Positions 8,207 through 16,913 of a stretch of DNA of 64,000 bases are shown in pieces. The notes beneath the pieces are model-generated. The model was not told the origin of the DNA. It ran no database searches and worked only from the letters and a program-made list of their open reading frames with translations. Within the stretch, counting starts at the first letter, position 1. Each line of letters starts with the position of its first letter. A program made the position numbers and the translations under genes. The stretch is from Myxococcus sp. CA023 (GTDB lineage Bacteria; Myxococcota; Myxococcia; Myxococcales; Myxococcaceae): NCBI RefSeq assembly GCF_010998615.1, contig NZ_JAAEAH010000022.1, forward strand, positions 40,222-104,221. The letters run 5' to 3'.

Positions 8207-8965
8207 CTAGCGGGGCAGCTTGAGCCGCAGCGTGAACACGTAGGACACGCTCACCGTCCGGCCCTGGTACTGCACCGGGGTGTAGCGGCGGCTGTGCAGC
8301 GCATCGAGCACGGCCTCGTTCATGTGCGGCAGGCCCTTGATGATGCGGCAGTCCGTCACGTCGCCGCGCACCGTGATGACGCACTTGGCAATCATGGTGC
8401 CCTCCACGCGGGCGGCGAGCGCTTGGTGCGTGTATTCGATGCCCGGGCTTCCCATCAGTCTGGGCGGCGACATGCCCTGACCAAAGGGCATGATGTCGGT
8501 GCCCGTGGCTTCCTGCCCAGGGCCCAGGCCGGGCACGTACTGCACGCCAACCACGTTGCTATCCTCGTAGCCCTCCGGATGCCCACCCCGCACGCCAGTC
8601 CCCGTGTCCGCCACCTCGTCCGTCGAGGTGCTGGTGTCGGTGCTCGCCACCGCTTCCACCGGCTTGGGCGGCGCATCCACCACCGGCGGCGGCACGCGCG
8701 CGGGCACGCGGTCCCGGTTGCGCGGGCGAGGGCGTGACGCGGTGGCTGCCTTCGGCTGCGCCGGGGCGGGGGAGCCCTTCGCCACGCGCGGGGGCTGCGC
8801 CACGCGGAGCACCAACTCCTTCGGCTCCGGAGGCTCGCTGGGACCCGGCGGCCTCGCGGAGATGAAGAGCACCGCCCCGAACAGGGCCGCATGCAGGGCG
8901 ATGGACACCCACACGCCCGTGCCAATACGTCCAGCCCGCTGCCGCTCGATGACCGAATTGAACAT
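8207..8965 (-). CDS. TonB family protein
   Basis: A 252-aa protein with the layout of TonB: a cytoplasmic N-terminus, one transmembrane helix at about residues 17-36 ('GVWVSIALHAALFGAVLFIS'), a proline/alanine/arginine-rich periplasmic spacer (about 40-115), and a C-terminal TonB fold (about 165-250) with 'VTDCRIIKGLPHMNEAVLDAL' split around the usual helix and 'VSVSYVFTLRLKL' as the last strands. TonB transmits ExbB/ExbD energy to outer-membrane receptors, but in myxobacteria many short TonB-like proteins serve other envelope machines. No exbB/exbD or receptor gene is next to it, so the partner is unknown. GAGGGAGG lies about 12 bases before the ATG. Confidence 0.88.
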   Translation of the reverse strand: MFNSVIERQRAGRIGTGVWVSIALHAALFGAVLFISARPPGPSEPPEPKELVLRVAQPPRVAKGSPAPAQPKAATASRPRPRNRDRVPARVPPPVVDAPPKPVEAVASTDTSTSTDEVADTGTGVRGGHPEGYEDSNVVGVQYVPGLGPGQEATGTDIMPFGQGMSPPRLMGSPGIEYTHQALAARVEGTMIAKCVITVRGDVTDCRIIKGLPHMNEAVLDALHSRRYTPVQYQGRTVSVSYVFTLRLKLPR

Positions 8966-9132
8966 TCCGGATGGCCTCCCTCAGCGTCTGGCGCTCCCGG
9001 TGACGGCCGTGCAAGACGGACGGCACCGACGGGGACGGGTGGCTGCGGAGCGCCCTGTCCACGCAAGAGTCAACCTACGGAGTCGGCGTCTTCGAATGGC
9101 GGTGGGTCGGCCATCGCTTCGTCACGGTTGTG

Positions 9133-9849
9133 TCATGACGAAGCGACCTCCATGCGGTAGCCCACGCCCCGGATGGTGTGGATGGAGAATCCAGCGGTGC
9201 TCGTCCACCCCAGCTTCTTCTTCAGGCTGGAGACGAAGTTGTCCACCGTACGCGGGTCCACCACCACGTCGCGGCCCCAGACGGCGTCCAGGATTTCGCC
9301 TCGGGGCAGGGCCCGGTCCTGGTGCCGCAGCAGGAAGGCCAGCAGGTCGAACTCCGTGCGCGTCAGCTCCACCACCGAACCGTCCGCGCGCGACACCTGC
9401 CGCCGGCCCAGGTCCAGGGTGAAGCCGCTGAAGCCCATCTGCTCCGGCGGCGCCGTGCCGGAGCGGCGCACCAGGGCGCGTACCCGGGCCAGCAGCTCCC
9501 GCAGCCGGTAGGGCTTGGTGAGGTAGTCCTGCGCGCCCACCTCGAAGCCCCTGAGGATGTCGTCCTCCAATGAGCGCGCGGTGAGCATCAGCACCATGCT
9601 CTTGTTGCCCTGCGTCCGCAGCCGGCGGCAGAAGCTGTAGCCGTCCTCGCCGGGCAGCATGACGTCCAGGATGAGCAGGTCGAACGCACGCTCTTGCAGC
9701 AGCCGCTCCGCGTCGCGGGTGCTGGGGGCCTCGGCGACGAGGTAGCCCTCGTCCAGCAGGTTGTCCCGGAGGCCGACGCGCAGGTGGGCGTCGTCCTCGA
9801 CGATGAGGATGGCGGGACGGAGGGGCGGGGTGGATGTGGCGGTGTTCAT
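9133..9849 (-). CDS. OmpR/PhoB-type response regulator
   Basis: A 238-aa protein from ATG 9849, which overlaps the kinase stop as ATGA. The open frame runs further upstream but is antisense shadow there. The receiver (about residues 12-125) has the acidic pair 'VEDD' (19-20), the phospho-acceptor Asp62 in 'LILDVMLPGEDG', the conserved Thr in 'MLTARS' and Lys in 'YLTKPY'. A winged-helix DNA-binding domain follows (about 140-235), with 'ELTRTEFDLLAFLLRH' and 'VDNFVSSLKKKLG'. It is the partner of the sensor kinase encoded immediately upstream and probably controls envelope genes, but no target is evident in the window. Confidence 0.95.
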   Translation of the reverse strand: MNTATSTPPLRPAILIVEDDAHLRVGLRDNLLDEGYLVAEAPSTRDAERLLQERAFDLLILDVMLPGEDGYSFCRRLRTQGNKSMVLMLTARSLEDDILRGFEVGAQDYLTKPYRLRELLARVRALVRRSGTAPPEQMGFSGFTLDLGRRQVSRADGSVVELTRTEFDLLAFLLRHQDRALPRGEILDAVWGRDVVVDPRTVDNFVSSLKKKLGWTSTAGFSIHTIRGVGYRMEVASS

Positions 9850-11675
9850 CGAGCCGGCTCGTTGAATATCAGCGCGAAGGTGGTGCCGTCGGGTCCCGAG
9901 GAGGCCACCTGGATGTCGCCCCGGTGCAGCTTCATGATTTTGCGGCACAGGGCAAGGCCCAGCCCGCTGCCATGGACCTCCGTCCCGGGCACCGTCAGCC
10001 GGTAGAAGTCCAGGAAGGCGTTCTCCCATTCGGACTCGGGGATGCCGATGCCGTTGTCCTGGAAGAGCACCGTGCAGCCGTAGCCAGGAATCATCTGCGC
10101 GCGGATGGAGATTTCGACGGGGCTTCTCCGGTTGTAGGCGCACGCATTGCGGCCCAGGTTGGAGAACAACATCCGCAGCAGGCCCGGGTCCGCTTCCAGC
10201 TCTACGCCTTCCAGGTCCGAGGTGATGTGGACAGGGACGTTGGTCGCGATGGCCAGGTCGTCGCGCAACGGGTGGATGAGCTCCTCCAACCGCACGCGCG
10301 AGGTCCGCAGCGTCCAGCGGCCCTTGTCGATGCGGTTGAACGACAGGATGTTCTCCACCAGGAAGTGCAGCCCGTCCGCGGCCTGGACGATGCGCGCCGG
10401 GTAGTCGCGCACCTCCGGTGCCTGCGCCAGCTTCCGCTCCAGCGTCTCACCCAGCAGGCGGATGGAGGCCAGGGGCGTGCGCAGCTCGTGGGAGACGGTG
10501 GCCACGAAGTCGCTCTTGAGCTCCAGGAAGCGGTACTTGCGCTGCTGGGCCACCACCGCGAGCGCGACGATGGCCACCGCGAGCCCTCCGCACACGGCCA
10601 CCAGCAGCGTCTTCAGCCCGTAGCGCGCGTCGATGTCCGCCTCCTGGCGCGCCCACTGTGGCATGTCCACCGCCAGCTTCAGCGTGCTCAGAGGGAGGAC
10701 GGCGCCGCCCGCGCGCAGCCGCAGGCGCCCCGTCGCGTCGAAGAGGCCGCGCGCCTGCATGTCCTGGGTGATGGGCTGGAGCATCGCCTCCAGGTCCACC
10801 GCGATGCCGTACACCGCCTCGCCGCGCAGCGCCACGTACCAGGACTCGCCCAGGAGGGTGGGCTCGTAGATCTCCTCGGGAATCACCAGCATGCCCGCGC
10901 CCGCCTCGCCCACTCGGGCCAGGAAGTCGCTCGTGGGCTCGCCCAGCGCGGCGCTCACCCGGACGACGCGCGCCTGGAGGAAGTCGAAGTCCGCCTGCGT
11001 GAAGCGTGAACGCTCGCGCAGCACGTCCCGCTGCAGCCCCGACGCCCGGGCGAAGCCGCCCAGGTCCTCTGGAAGGCCCTCGCGCAGCAGGGCCCGCACC
11101 AGCGGCGTGGTGGTAGGGCCGCGCTGGAGCCGCTCCACCACCAGCAGCAGGAAGGGCAGCTCCTGCTCCGGTGTCAGCCGGTTCGCCGCGTGGTAGCGCA
11201 GCAGCTCCTCCACGCGGGTGGCCGCGCCCCGCGCGTCCCGGGCCGCCAGCGCCGCCTCCACCGCGCGCAGCCGCGTGAGGCGGGGCTCCCATTCCCCCGC
11301 GGGGGCGCCATCCTTCAGCCTCGCGCCCAGCAGGGCATGCACGTCCCGCGCGGGCATTCCGGTGCCCGGCATGGGGATGGTGAGGCGCGGCAGGAACTGG
11401 TAGCCGCGGAAGTTGATGTAGTAGCCCTCGCCGGGCTCGAGCGGGTCTCCCACGGCGGCGTGGAGGGGGGGGATGCTCTCATCGAGCTTCTTCGCCAGGT
11501 TCTGCCGCAGGGCCTCTTCGGCCGCGTGGGCCAGCGCGTCCCGGCGCGAGCGCAGCTGCGCGTGGGCGTCATCACGCTCCTGGCTGAAGATGCGCTGGAG
11601 GCTGACCAGCCCCCAGCCAAGGGCCAGGAGGCCACAACCCAGGGCGACGAGCGTAGGAAGGAGCCGGCGCAGCAT
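9846..11675 (-). CDS. Sensor histidine kinase with large periplasmic domain
   Basis: A 609-aa membrane kinase. It has TM1 at about residues 7-27, a large periplasmic region of about 325 residues without a domain I recognise, and TM2 at about 355-377. The HisKA dimerisation helix follows, with His396 in 'VSHELRTPL', and then an HATPase_c domain with the N box 'NLGRNACAYN', G1 'QDNGIGIP' and G2 'HGSGLGLALC'. It should autophosphorylate and pass phosphate to the response regulator whose start codon overlaps its stop. The sensory region is helical, with 'EPGEGYYINFRGYQFLP' at its start. The ligand is unknown. The gene diverges from the PLP-fold gene across a 186-base promoter region (11676-11861). 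Confidence 0.94.
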   Translation of the reverse strand: MLRRLLPTLVALGCGLLALGWGLVSLQRIFSQERDDAHAQLRSRRDALAHAAEEALRQNLAKKLDESIPPLHAAVGDPLEPGEGYYINFRGYQFLPRLTIPMPGTGMPARDVHALLGARLKDGAPAGEWEPRLTRLRAVEAALAARDARGAATRVEELLRYHAANRLTPEQELPFLLLVVERLQRGPTTTPLVRALLREGLPEDLGGFARASGLQRDVLRERSRFTQADFDFLQARVVRVSAALGEPTSDFLARVGEAGAGMLVIPEEIYEPTLLGESWYVALRGEAVYGIAVDLEAMLQPITQDMQARGLFDATGRLRLRAGGAVLPLSTLKLAVDMPQWARQEADIDARYGLKTLLVAVCGGLAVAIVALAVVAQQRKYRFLELKSDFVATVSHELRTPLASIRLLGETLERKLAQAPEVRDYPARIVQAADGLHFLVENILSFNRIDKGRWTLRTSRVRLEELIHPLRDDLAIATNVPVHITSDLEGVELEADPGLLRMLFSNLGRNACAYNRRSPVEISIRAQMIPGYGCTVLFQDNGIGIPESEWENAFLDFYRLTVPGTEVHGSGLGLALCRKIMKLHRGDIQVASSGPDGTTFALIFNEPAR

Positions 11676-11861
11676 GTGGAGCCGCCGCTGACTATCGCAC
11701 AGCCGCCTTCCCCCAGAGGCTTTTCACTTCAGCCTCCTGGCCGGGGCGAGTGTCCTGGGTCGGTGAGCGGGCGGACTTCGGGTCCACGTCCGGACAGCCC
11801 CCGTGCCGCGCGGCTGGCGTGGGACGTCCCCACCGGGGAGGTTGGGGATGGAGGTTCACGC

Positions 11862-12608
11862 ATGCGCGTCGTGTTTCCCTTGTCACGGCCCTGGCCGGGG
11901 GGGCCGGTGGTGCTCTGGGGTGGAGCGCTTCCGGCGGGCAGTCTGAAGTACCTGACGTTCTCCCATCACCTCCAGTCCGCGCCCGCGGAGACGAAGGGCC
12001 TGGTGGAGCTGTCCGGTGCGTCGTCGGCGCTGGCGCTGGATGCGCTGGGCCGCGAGCGCGGGCTGCCGGTGGTGGCCCTCACGGACACGATGGGCACCGC
12101 GTACCTGCGCGCCAACGGCTTCGGTGGGGAGGTGCGCACCGTGCACGGCTTCACGCAGGCCTGGGAGCTGGCGCTGGACTACGAGCGCCAGGGCTGGTTC
12201 TGGCCCCGGCAACTCGCCAATGGCGCGCTGGTGGAGAGCGTGGAGTCATGGACCACGCGCCTGCTCGACATCGTCCGGGACGTGTATCCCGCCGTGCGCT
12301 GCGTGGTGTGTGGCTTCGGCACGGGCGCCACCGTCGCGGGGCTGTACCGGCCCTTCTCCGCCGCGGGCTACGAGGTGGTGGGCTTGCAACCCGCGTCCGG
12401 CAGGACGATGCCCGGCTGGCGGCGCTGGGCGGAGCAGAGCCTGGGCTCCAAGGACCTCTTCTATCCGTACCGCGAGGATGTGCCCCTGGAGACGGCGGAT
12501 GCGAAGGCGGTGGACGCGCTCGCCGCGCTGCTGGCCTGGGCGCGCTCGGAGCGGCGGCCAGAGGAGGTGCTCGTCATCTCCCACAACGCGAGGCCCCCAT
12601 TCGAATGA
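11862..12608 (+). CDS. Short PLP fold-type II enzyme-like protein (cysteine synthase/tryptophan synthase beta superfamily)
   Basis: A 248-aa protein from ATG 11862, with GGATGGAGG seven bases ahead. It resembles fold-type II PLP enzymes. A candidate cofactor lysine sits in 'GGALPAGSLKYLTF' near the N-terminus. Then come 'LVELSGASSALALDALGRERG' in two pieces (the asparagine-loop position of the superfamily) and the phosphate-binding glycine loop 'CGFGTGATVAGLYRP' followed by 'YEVVGLQPASG', close to the GTGGT/VVGVEP pattern of cysteine synthase. At 248 residues it is much shorter than the usual 300-400, with a reduced N-terminal domain, so it may be a specialised or non-catalytic relative. It stands alone, convergent with the next gene. 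Activity unknown. Confidence 0.65.
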   Translation: MRVVFPLSRPWPGGPVVLWGGALPAGSLKYLTFSHHLQSAPAETKGLVELSGASSALALDALGRERGLPVVALTDTMGTAYLRANGFGGEVRTVHGFTQAWELALDYERQGWFWPRQLANGALVESVESWTTRLLDIVRDVYPAVRCVVCGFGTGATVAGLYRPFSAAGYEVVGLQPASGRTMPGWRRWAEQSLGSKDLFYPYREDVPLETADAKAVDALAALLAWARSERRPEEVLVISHNARPPFE

Positions 12609-12617
12609 CGGGGGCCT
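12591..12617. terminator. Hairpin terminator between convergent genes
   Basis: AGGCCCCC (12591-12598) pairs perfectly with GGGGGCCT (12610-12617) around an 11-base loop that itself contains ATTCGAAT. The stop codon of the PLP-like gene lies in the loop. There is only a short T-run, so it may act in both directions together with Rho. Confidence 0.65.
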
Positions 12618-12630
12618 TCGTCACGGCGCT

Positions 12631-13401
12631 TCAGCGGCCGCGGCCCTGCCCACCGCGCTGACCGCCCGGGGGGCCACCCACGCTCCGGTCCTCGCGGCGC
12701 AGCGACTGGTACTGGGAGCGCTGGGCCTCGTCGAGGATGGCGTTCATCTCCTGGTCGGTCTGCTGGCTCTCCGTGCGCAGCGCCTGGCGCATGTCTCGCA
12801 TGGTCTTCGTTCCGGCGCGGACCTCTTCCATGAGCGCCTGGCGCTTGGTGGACTCCGCCTCCAGCCGGCGCGTCAGCGTCTGCTCCTGGGTGTAGTTCAG
12901 CCGAGCGTCGGTGATGAACTTGCGCACGCGCTCCTTCTGCTGCGCCTGCTGCTGAACCTGCGCCTGCTGCCACTGCTGCTGCCGCTCGGCGCGCTGCTCG
13001 TTGCGCATCTCGTCCTGGACGTTGCGCACCGCGTCCTTGAGGTAGTCGCGGCCGCCCTCGGAGTTCAGCGCTTCGCCGGCGACCATGCCGCGCACCTCGG
13101 CGCGCAGTTGCTCCACCTCCGCCGCGAGCGCCGCGGGCGGCGGAGAGGCCACCACCTTCCCATCCGCCGTCAACGTGGGGCGCCGCTCCACCTCCATCAG
13201 CCGCCGGGACAGGCTGATGGACGTGTCCTCCAGGGCTTTTACCCGGCGCTCCAGGTTGATGACGTCCGCGGCGACGCTGGAGGGCTGCTCGGGCGGAGGG
13301 GACGGGGGCGGAGCCTGCACCGTCTCACGTGGACTCCAGAGGGCCACCACGAGCGCCGTGGCGGCAAGGAAGAGGGCGGCGATGCTGGCGAGCTTGTTCA
13401 C
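12631..13401 (-). CDS. Signal-anchored periplasmic coiled-coil protein, function unknown
   Basis: A 256-aa protein. A hydrophobic N-terminal helix (about residues 4-22, 'LASIAALFLAATALVVALW') acts as uncleaved anchor or signal peptide. A proline-rich linker follows, then a heptad-like coiled coil from about residue 45 to 110. Next are a glutamine-rich stretch (RQQQWQQAQVQQQAQQ, about 140-155), a helical region with many charged residues, and a Gly/Arg-rich tail (GGQRGGQGRGR). The C-terminal half resembles Spy/CpxP-like LTxxQ metal-stress proteins in style ('YTQEQTLTRRLEAESTKRQAL', in parts), which is why an envelope-stress chaperone is possible; I do not claim it. The unit is probably monocistronic, with its promoter in 13402-13547. 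Confidence 0.75.
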   Translation of the reverse strand: MNKLASIAALFLAATALVVALWSPRETVQAPPPSPPPEQPSSVAADVINLERRVKALEDTSISLSRRLMEVERRPTLTADGKVVASPPPAALAAEVEQLRAEVRGMVAGEALNSEGGRDYLKDAVRNVQDEMRNEQRAERQQQWQQAQVQQQAQQKERVRKFITDARLNYTQEQTLTRRLEAESTKRQALMEEVRAGTKTMRDMRQALRTESQQTDQEMNAILDEAQRSQYQSLRREDRSVGGPPGGQRGGQGRGR

Positions 13402-13547
13402 GTCTACTCCGACGGAAGCTGGAACGACTTATTCCATATCAGGTGCTGTCCAGCCCCGTCCGCCCACCTGCCGGGAGGGAAATCGCCCCGGAGAGGCCCC
13501 GAAGGGCCGCCCGGATGCCCACTCACCGGCCGCCCCCGGCGCGAGGC

Positions 13548-15950
13548 CTACTCCGCGCGCAGGGACACCGACGGCGGGACACGGCTTGCCCGCAGCGCGG
13601 GCAGCCAGCAGGCGACCAGGGAGATGACCGACAGCGCCACGGCCACGCCCAGGAAGATGTCCGGCGCGAAGGGCTCCACGCCATAGAGGGTTGCCGCCAT
13701 GAGGCGGGTGCAGCCGAAGGCCGCGATGAGCCCCACGCCCACGCCCGCCGCGGTCAGCCGCAGGCCCTGGCCGAGCACCAGCCCCAGCACCTGTTGGGGA
13801 TGGGCCCCCAGCGCCATCCGGATGCCCAGCTCCCGCGTCCGTTGGCTCACCGAATACGCCAGCACGCCGTAGACGCCGACACCGGCCAGGAGGACGGCGA
13901 GCACGGCGAAGGCCGCCAGCAGCCGTGTCGTGGCCCTGGGGCGGAGCAGGATTTTCTCCACCCGCTCGGTGAAGGGCAGCAAGTCGTAGATGGGCTGCTC
14001 GGCGTCCACCGCCTTGACTTCCTCGCGCAGCGCGGCCAGCGCCGATGCAGACGGGCCTTGGGTGCGCACCAGCATTGTCATGGCCCGCAGGGGAAATTGC
14101 GCGAAGGGCACGTAGCTCTCGGGTTCCGCGGGCTCCGTGAGCGTCTGGTGACGGACGTCCTCCACCACGCCGACGATTTCCCGGAAGGGCTGCTCTTCAG
14201 ACCAGCTCAGCTGCACCCGCCGGCCAAGGGCCTCCCCGCCACCGAGGAACTTCCGGACGAAGGCCTCGTTGACGATGATGATGGGCGCGCTCTTCTCCGT
14301 GTCCTGGGGCCCGAAGTCGCGGCCCTGTCGCACGCCAATGCGCATCGCGGAGAAGTAGCCGGGCGAGGCCACCCGGTACTCGGTGTAGTACCGCTCGCTG
14401 GGCGAGGCCGAGCCACCTTCCAGGAAGAAGTCCCCGCCGGAGCCCGAGCCCCCCAGCGGCGCGTCGTTGATGAAGCCCACCGCCTCCACCCCGGGTCGTG
14501 CCATCAGCCGCTCCGCGACGCCTTCGAAGAAGGCCCGCTTGCGCGCGTCCTCCTGGTACGCGTCGGGGGCGAGCGTCAGCTGCGCGGCGACGACCCCCTC
14601 CGCGTCGAAGCCAGGGTCCACCGCCTGGATGTTCTGCAGCGAGCGCACGATGAGACCCGTGCCCACCATCAGCACCAGCGCGAGCGCGAGCTGCACCATG
14701 ACGAGCGCGCTGCGCAGCGGATGCCCGGAGCGCGCGCCCACGGCGCTGCCGGATTGCCGCAGCAGCGGCAGCACGTTCATCCCCGACGCATGCATCGCGG
14801 GCGCCAGGCCGAAGAGCAGGCCGGTGCCCACCGATAGCAGCACGCTGAAGCCCAGGACGGTGCCGTTGAGCTCCAGCGGCGCCACGCGCAGCATGCTGGC
14901 GGGCAGCAGGGTGCGCACCAGCTCCATGCCCCACAGCATCAGCAAGAGCCCCAGCACGCCGCCGAAGAGGGACAGCAGCACGCTCTCCACCAGGGACTGC
15001 TGGAGCCGCCGTCCCTGGCTGGCGCCCAGCGCCGCCCGGATGGCGCCGTCCCGCTGCCGGGACAACGTGCGTACCAGCATGAGGTTGGCCACGTTGGCGC
15101 ACGCGATGAGCAGCACGAAGCCCACCGCCACCCACAGCATCCACAGCACATCCCGCGTGTTCGTCGTGAGGTGGTCCTGCCAGCCCGTCACCCGCACGGT
15201 GTGGCGCTTCTGCCCTGGCTCGGGGTGGCCAATGCCCTGCGCCGCGCGCTCCAGGTCCGCTCGGGCCGCCTCCAGTGAGACGCCCGGTGCCAGCCGCCCC
15301 AGCACCGACTGGTAGTGGTTGCCATGCCGCTGCGGGTCCTGCCACTCGGGGACCCACACATCCGTGTCCTCGGCGAACTCGGGGAACGAGAAGTCCTCCG
15401 GCAGCACGCCCACCACCGTGTGGCTCCGGCCGTTGAGCACCAGCGTCTGGCCCACCACGTCCGGGACGCCGCCGAGCGCCCGCTGCCAGTAGCCATGGCT
15501 CACCAACACCACGGAGGTGTCACCCCCGGGCGGCGCATCCTCTTCACGCAGGTCGCGCCCCTGCGCGGGTTGCACCCCCAGCACGGAGAAGAAGTTGGGG
15601 GTGATGCGCGCCGCCCGCACCCGCTCGGGCTCGTCCGTTCCCGTCCGGTTGAGGCTGGTGCGTCCGAAGCCCGCGAGCTGGCTGAAGCCCTTCGAATGCT
15701 CCCGCCAGCCGAGCAGCTCCGGTGGCGCCACCGAGGCGTGGCTCACCGACTCCTGCACGCACCAGATACGGACCAGGGATTCGGGGAGGGGAAAGGGCAG
15801 GGGCCGCAGCAGCATTGCGTGGATGGCGCTGAACAGGACGGCGTTCGCCCCGATGACCAGCGCCAGCGTGAGGCCCGCGGCCAGCGTGAAGCCGGGGGTT
15901 CGTGTCAGGGTGCGTATCGCGTAGCGGAGGTCCTGGCGGAGCGAGTCCAT
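13548..15950 (-). CDS. ADOP-type (duplicated MacB/FtsX-like) ABC permease
   Basis: An 800-aa protein from ATG 15950 (MDSLRQDLRYAIRTLTRTPG), the usual start of this family; ATG 15962 is equally possible and neither has a clear ribosome site. It consists of two MacB-like halves. Each has a MacB_PCD periplasmic domain after a first TM helix (about residues 18-40 and 420-445) and an FtsX core of three TM helices (about 270-400 and 690-795). Motifs include 'LLIACANVANLMLVR' and 'RTRELGIRMALGAHPQQVL'. These 'duplicated orphan permeases' lack an adjacent ATPase, and none is present here. They probably act in outer-membrane lipoprotein or small-molecule export, or as mechanotransmission proteins; the substrate is unknown. 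Confidence 0.92.
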   Translation of the reverse strand: MDSLRQDLRYAIRTLTRTPGFTLAAGLTLALVIGANAVLFSAIHAMLLRPLPFPLPESLVRIWCVQESVSHASVAPPELLGWREHSKGFSQLAGFGRTSLNRTGTDEPERVRAARITPNFFSVLGVQPAQGRDLREEDAPPGGDTSVVLVSHGYWQRALGGVPDVVGQTLVLNGRSHTVVGVLPEDFSFPEFAEDTDVWVPEWQDPQRHGNHYQSVLGRLAPGVSLEAARADLERAAQGIGHPEPGQKRHTVRVTGWQDHLTTNTRDVLWMLWVAVGFVLLIACANVANLMLVRTLSRQRDGAIRAALGASQGRRLQQSLVESVLLSLFGGVLGLLLMLWGMELVRTLLPASMLRVAPLELNGTVLGFSVLLSVGTGLLFGLAPAMHASGMNVLPLLRQSGSAVGARSGHPLRSALVMVQLALALVLMVGTGLIVRSLQNIQAVDPGFDAEGVVAAQLTLAPDAYQEDARKRAFFEGVAERLMARPGVEAVGFINDAPLGGSGSGGDFFLEGGSASPSERYYTEYRVASPGYFSAMRIGVRQGRDFGPQDTEKSAPIIIVNEAFVRKFLGGGEALGRRVQLSWSEEQPFREIVGVVEDVRHQTLTEPAEPESYVPFAQFPLRAMTMLVRTQGPSASALAALREEVKAVDAEQPIYDLLPFTERVEKILLRPRATTRLLAAFAVLAVLLAGVGVYGVLAYSVSQRTRELGIRMALGAHPQQVLGLVLGQGLRLTAAGVGVGLIAAFGCTRLMAATLYGVEPFAPDIFLGVAVALSVISLVACWLPALRASRVPPSVSLRAE

Positions 15951-16112
15951 GGCTGCGGCCATGAGCGAAGGACATGCCAACCGCCTTGCGGGCGCAACCA
16001 CTGGGCATGTGGAGGGTGGCCTCCCTGGCGCACGCCCTGGGAGTGCGCGGATGCGGGAAGTCCTGTCCCGGAAACGAACAGGCCCGGGACGGGACGCCCG
16101 CTCACCGGCGCG

Positions 16113-16793
16113 TCAGTGGACGTCCCACCGGGCGGCGATTTCCTCGCACGCCAGCCGGACGTCGTTCATTCGGCGCTGCTGGGCCTTGGGCGCCTGGAAG
16201 AGCCGGCCCGCGAAGACGTCGAACACGCCCACCAGCCGCGGGTCCACCGGGCCGCGCTGCTCCAGTCGCTCCTCGGCGTAACGCTGGAGCACCGTGGCGA
16301 TGTATTGCCCGGAGCGCTCGTCCAGCGGCGTGTGCTTGGAGAAGTAGAGCTTCAGCAGCCCGGAGCGCATCAGCCCCTGGGCATCCACGCTGCGCAGCAG
16401 CACGTCCGGGCGCACGCTGATGTCCACGCCCGCCAGCGCCAGCGGCGGCAGGTCCGCGTCCACGGGGCTGGCAATCGCGTGGGTCGCCAGGTCCCCCGCG
16501 GACACCAGGCAACGCTGGAGCGCCTCCGCGCACAGGGCCAACCGGTGCGCGTCGTAGTCGGATTCCGGCTGGGCGTTGAGGAGCCGCCGCTGGTGGTAGC
16601 GGAGGATGACCTCGTCCCGGCCTTCGCACAGGAACTCGATGATGGCCTGGGCGGCGGCGGGGTAGCGCAGGTACTGCGGGTCCACCGGGTGCTTCTGGCC
16701 CTGGATGATGCGCTTTCGCAGTGACGGCGTCGCGGTGAGGTACTGGCCCAGCTTGTTGACGGAAACGCGCGGACTCTCACGGGTGACGGTCAT
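16113..16793 (-). CDS. Conserved-looking protein of unknown function
   Basis: A 226-aa soluble protein from ATG 16793 with normal local codon use. I do not recognise a family. It begins 'SVNKLGQYLTATPSLRKRII' and contains 'HPVDPQYLRYPAAAQAIIEF'. The middle is helical with several cysteines, 'DADLPPLALAGVDISVRPDV' reads like a beta-strand pair with acidic residues, and 'GLLKLYFSKHTPLDERSG' contains a Lys-x-Tyr-(x)-Lys pattern. A D/x/K arrangement of this kind is seen in some PD-(D/E)XK nuclease-like folds, but the evidence is thin. No signal peptide or TM helix is present. The upstream gap to the hybrid kinase contains a hairpin, so it is probably its own unit. Confidence 0.75.
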   Translation of the reverse strand: MTVTRESPRVSVNKLGQYLTATPSLRKRIIQGQKHPVDPQYLRYPAAAQAIIEFLCEGRDEVILRYHQRRLLNAQPESDYDAHRLALCAEALQRCLVSAGDLATHAIASPVDADLPPLALAGVDISVRPDVLLRSVDAQGLMRSGLLKLYFSKHTPLDERSGQYIATVLQRYAEERLEQRGPVDPRLVGVFDVFAGRLFQAPKAQQRRMNDVRLACEEIAARWDVH

Positions 16794-16856
16794 GGTTCGG
16801 CCTTCCTTTCCGGCTTCGGGAATGAAGGCAGACTACCGGAAGGGTCTGACATTCCC

Positions 16857-16883
16857 GGGGCGGCCAGACGGGCCGGCCGCCCC
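16857..16883. terminator. GC-rich hairpin after hybrid kinase gene
   Basis: GGGGCGGCC (16857-16865) and GGCCGCCCC (16875-16883) form a perfect 9-bp stem with a 9-base loop. It lies 31 bases beyond the stop of the minus-strand hybrid kinase and before the start region of the 16793 gene. No T-run. Confidence 0.55.
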
Positions 16884-16913
16884 ATGGAAATCACACCCGT
16901 GGGGTAGGTCATG

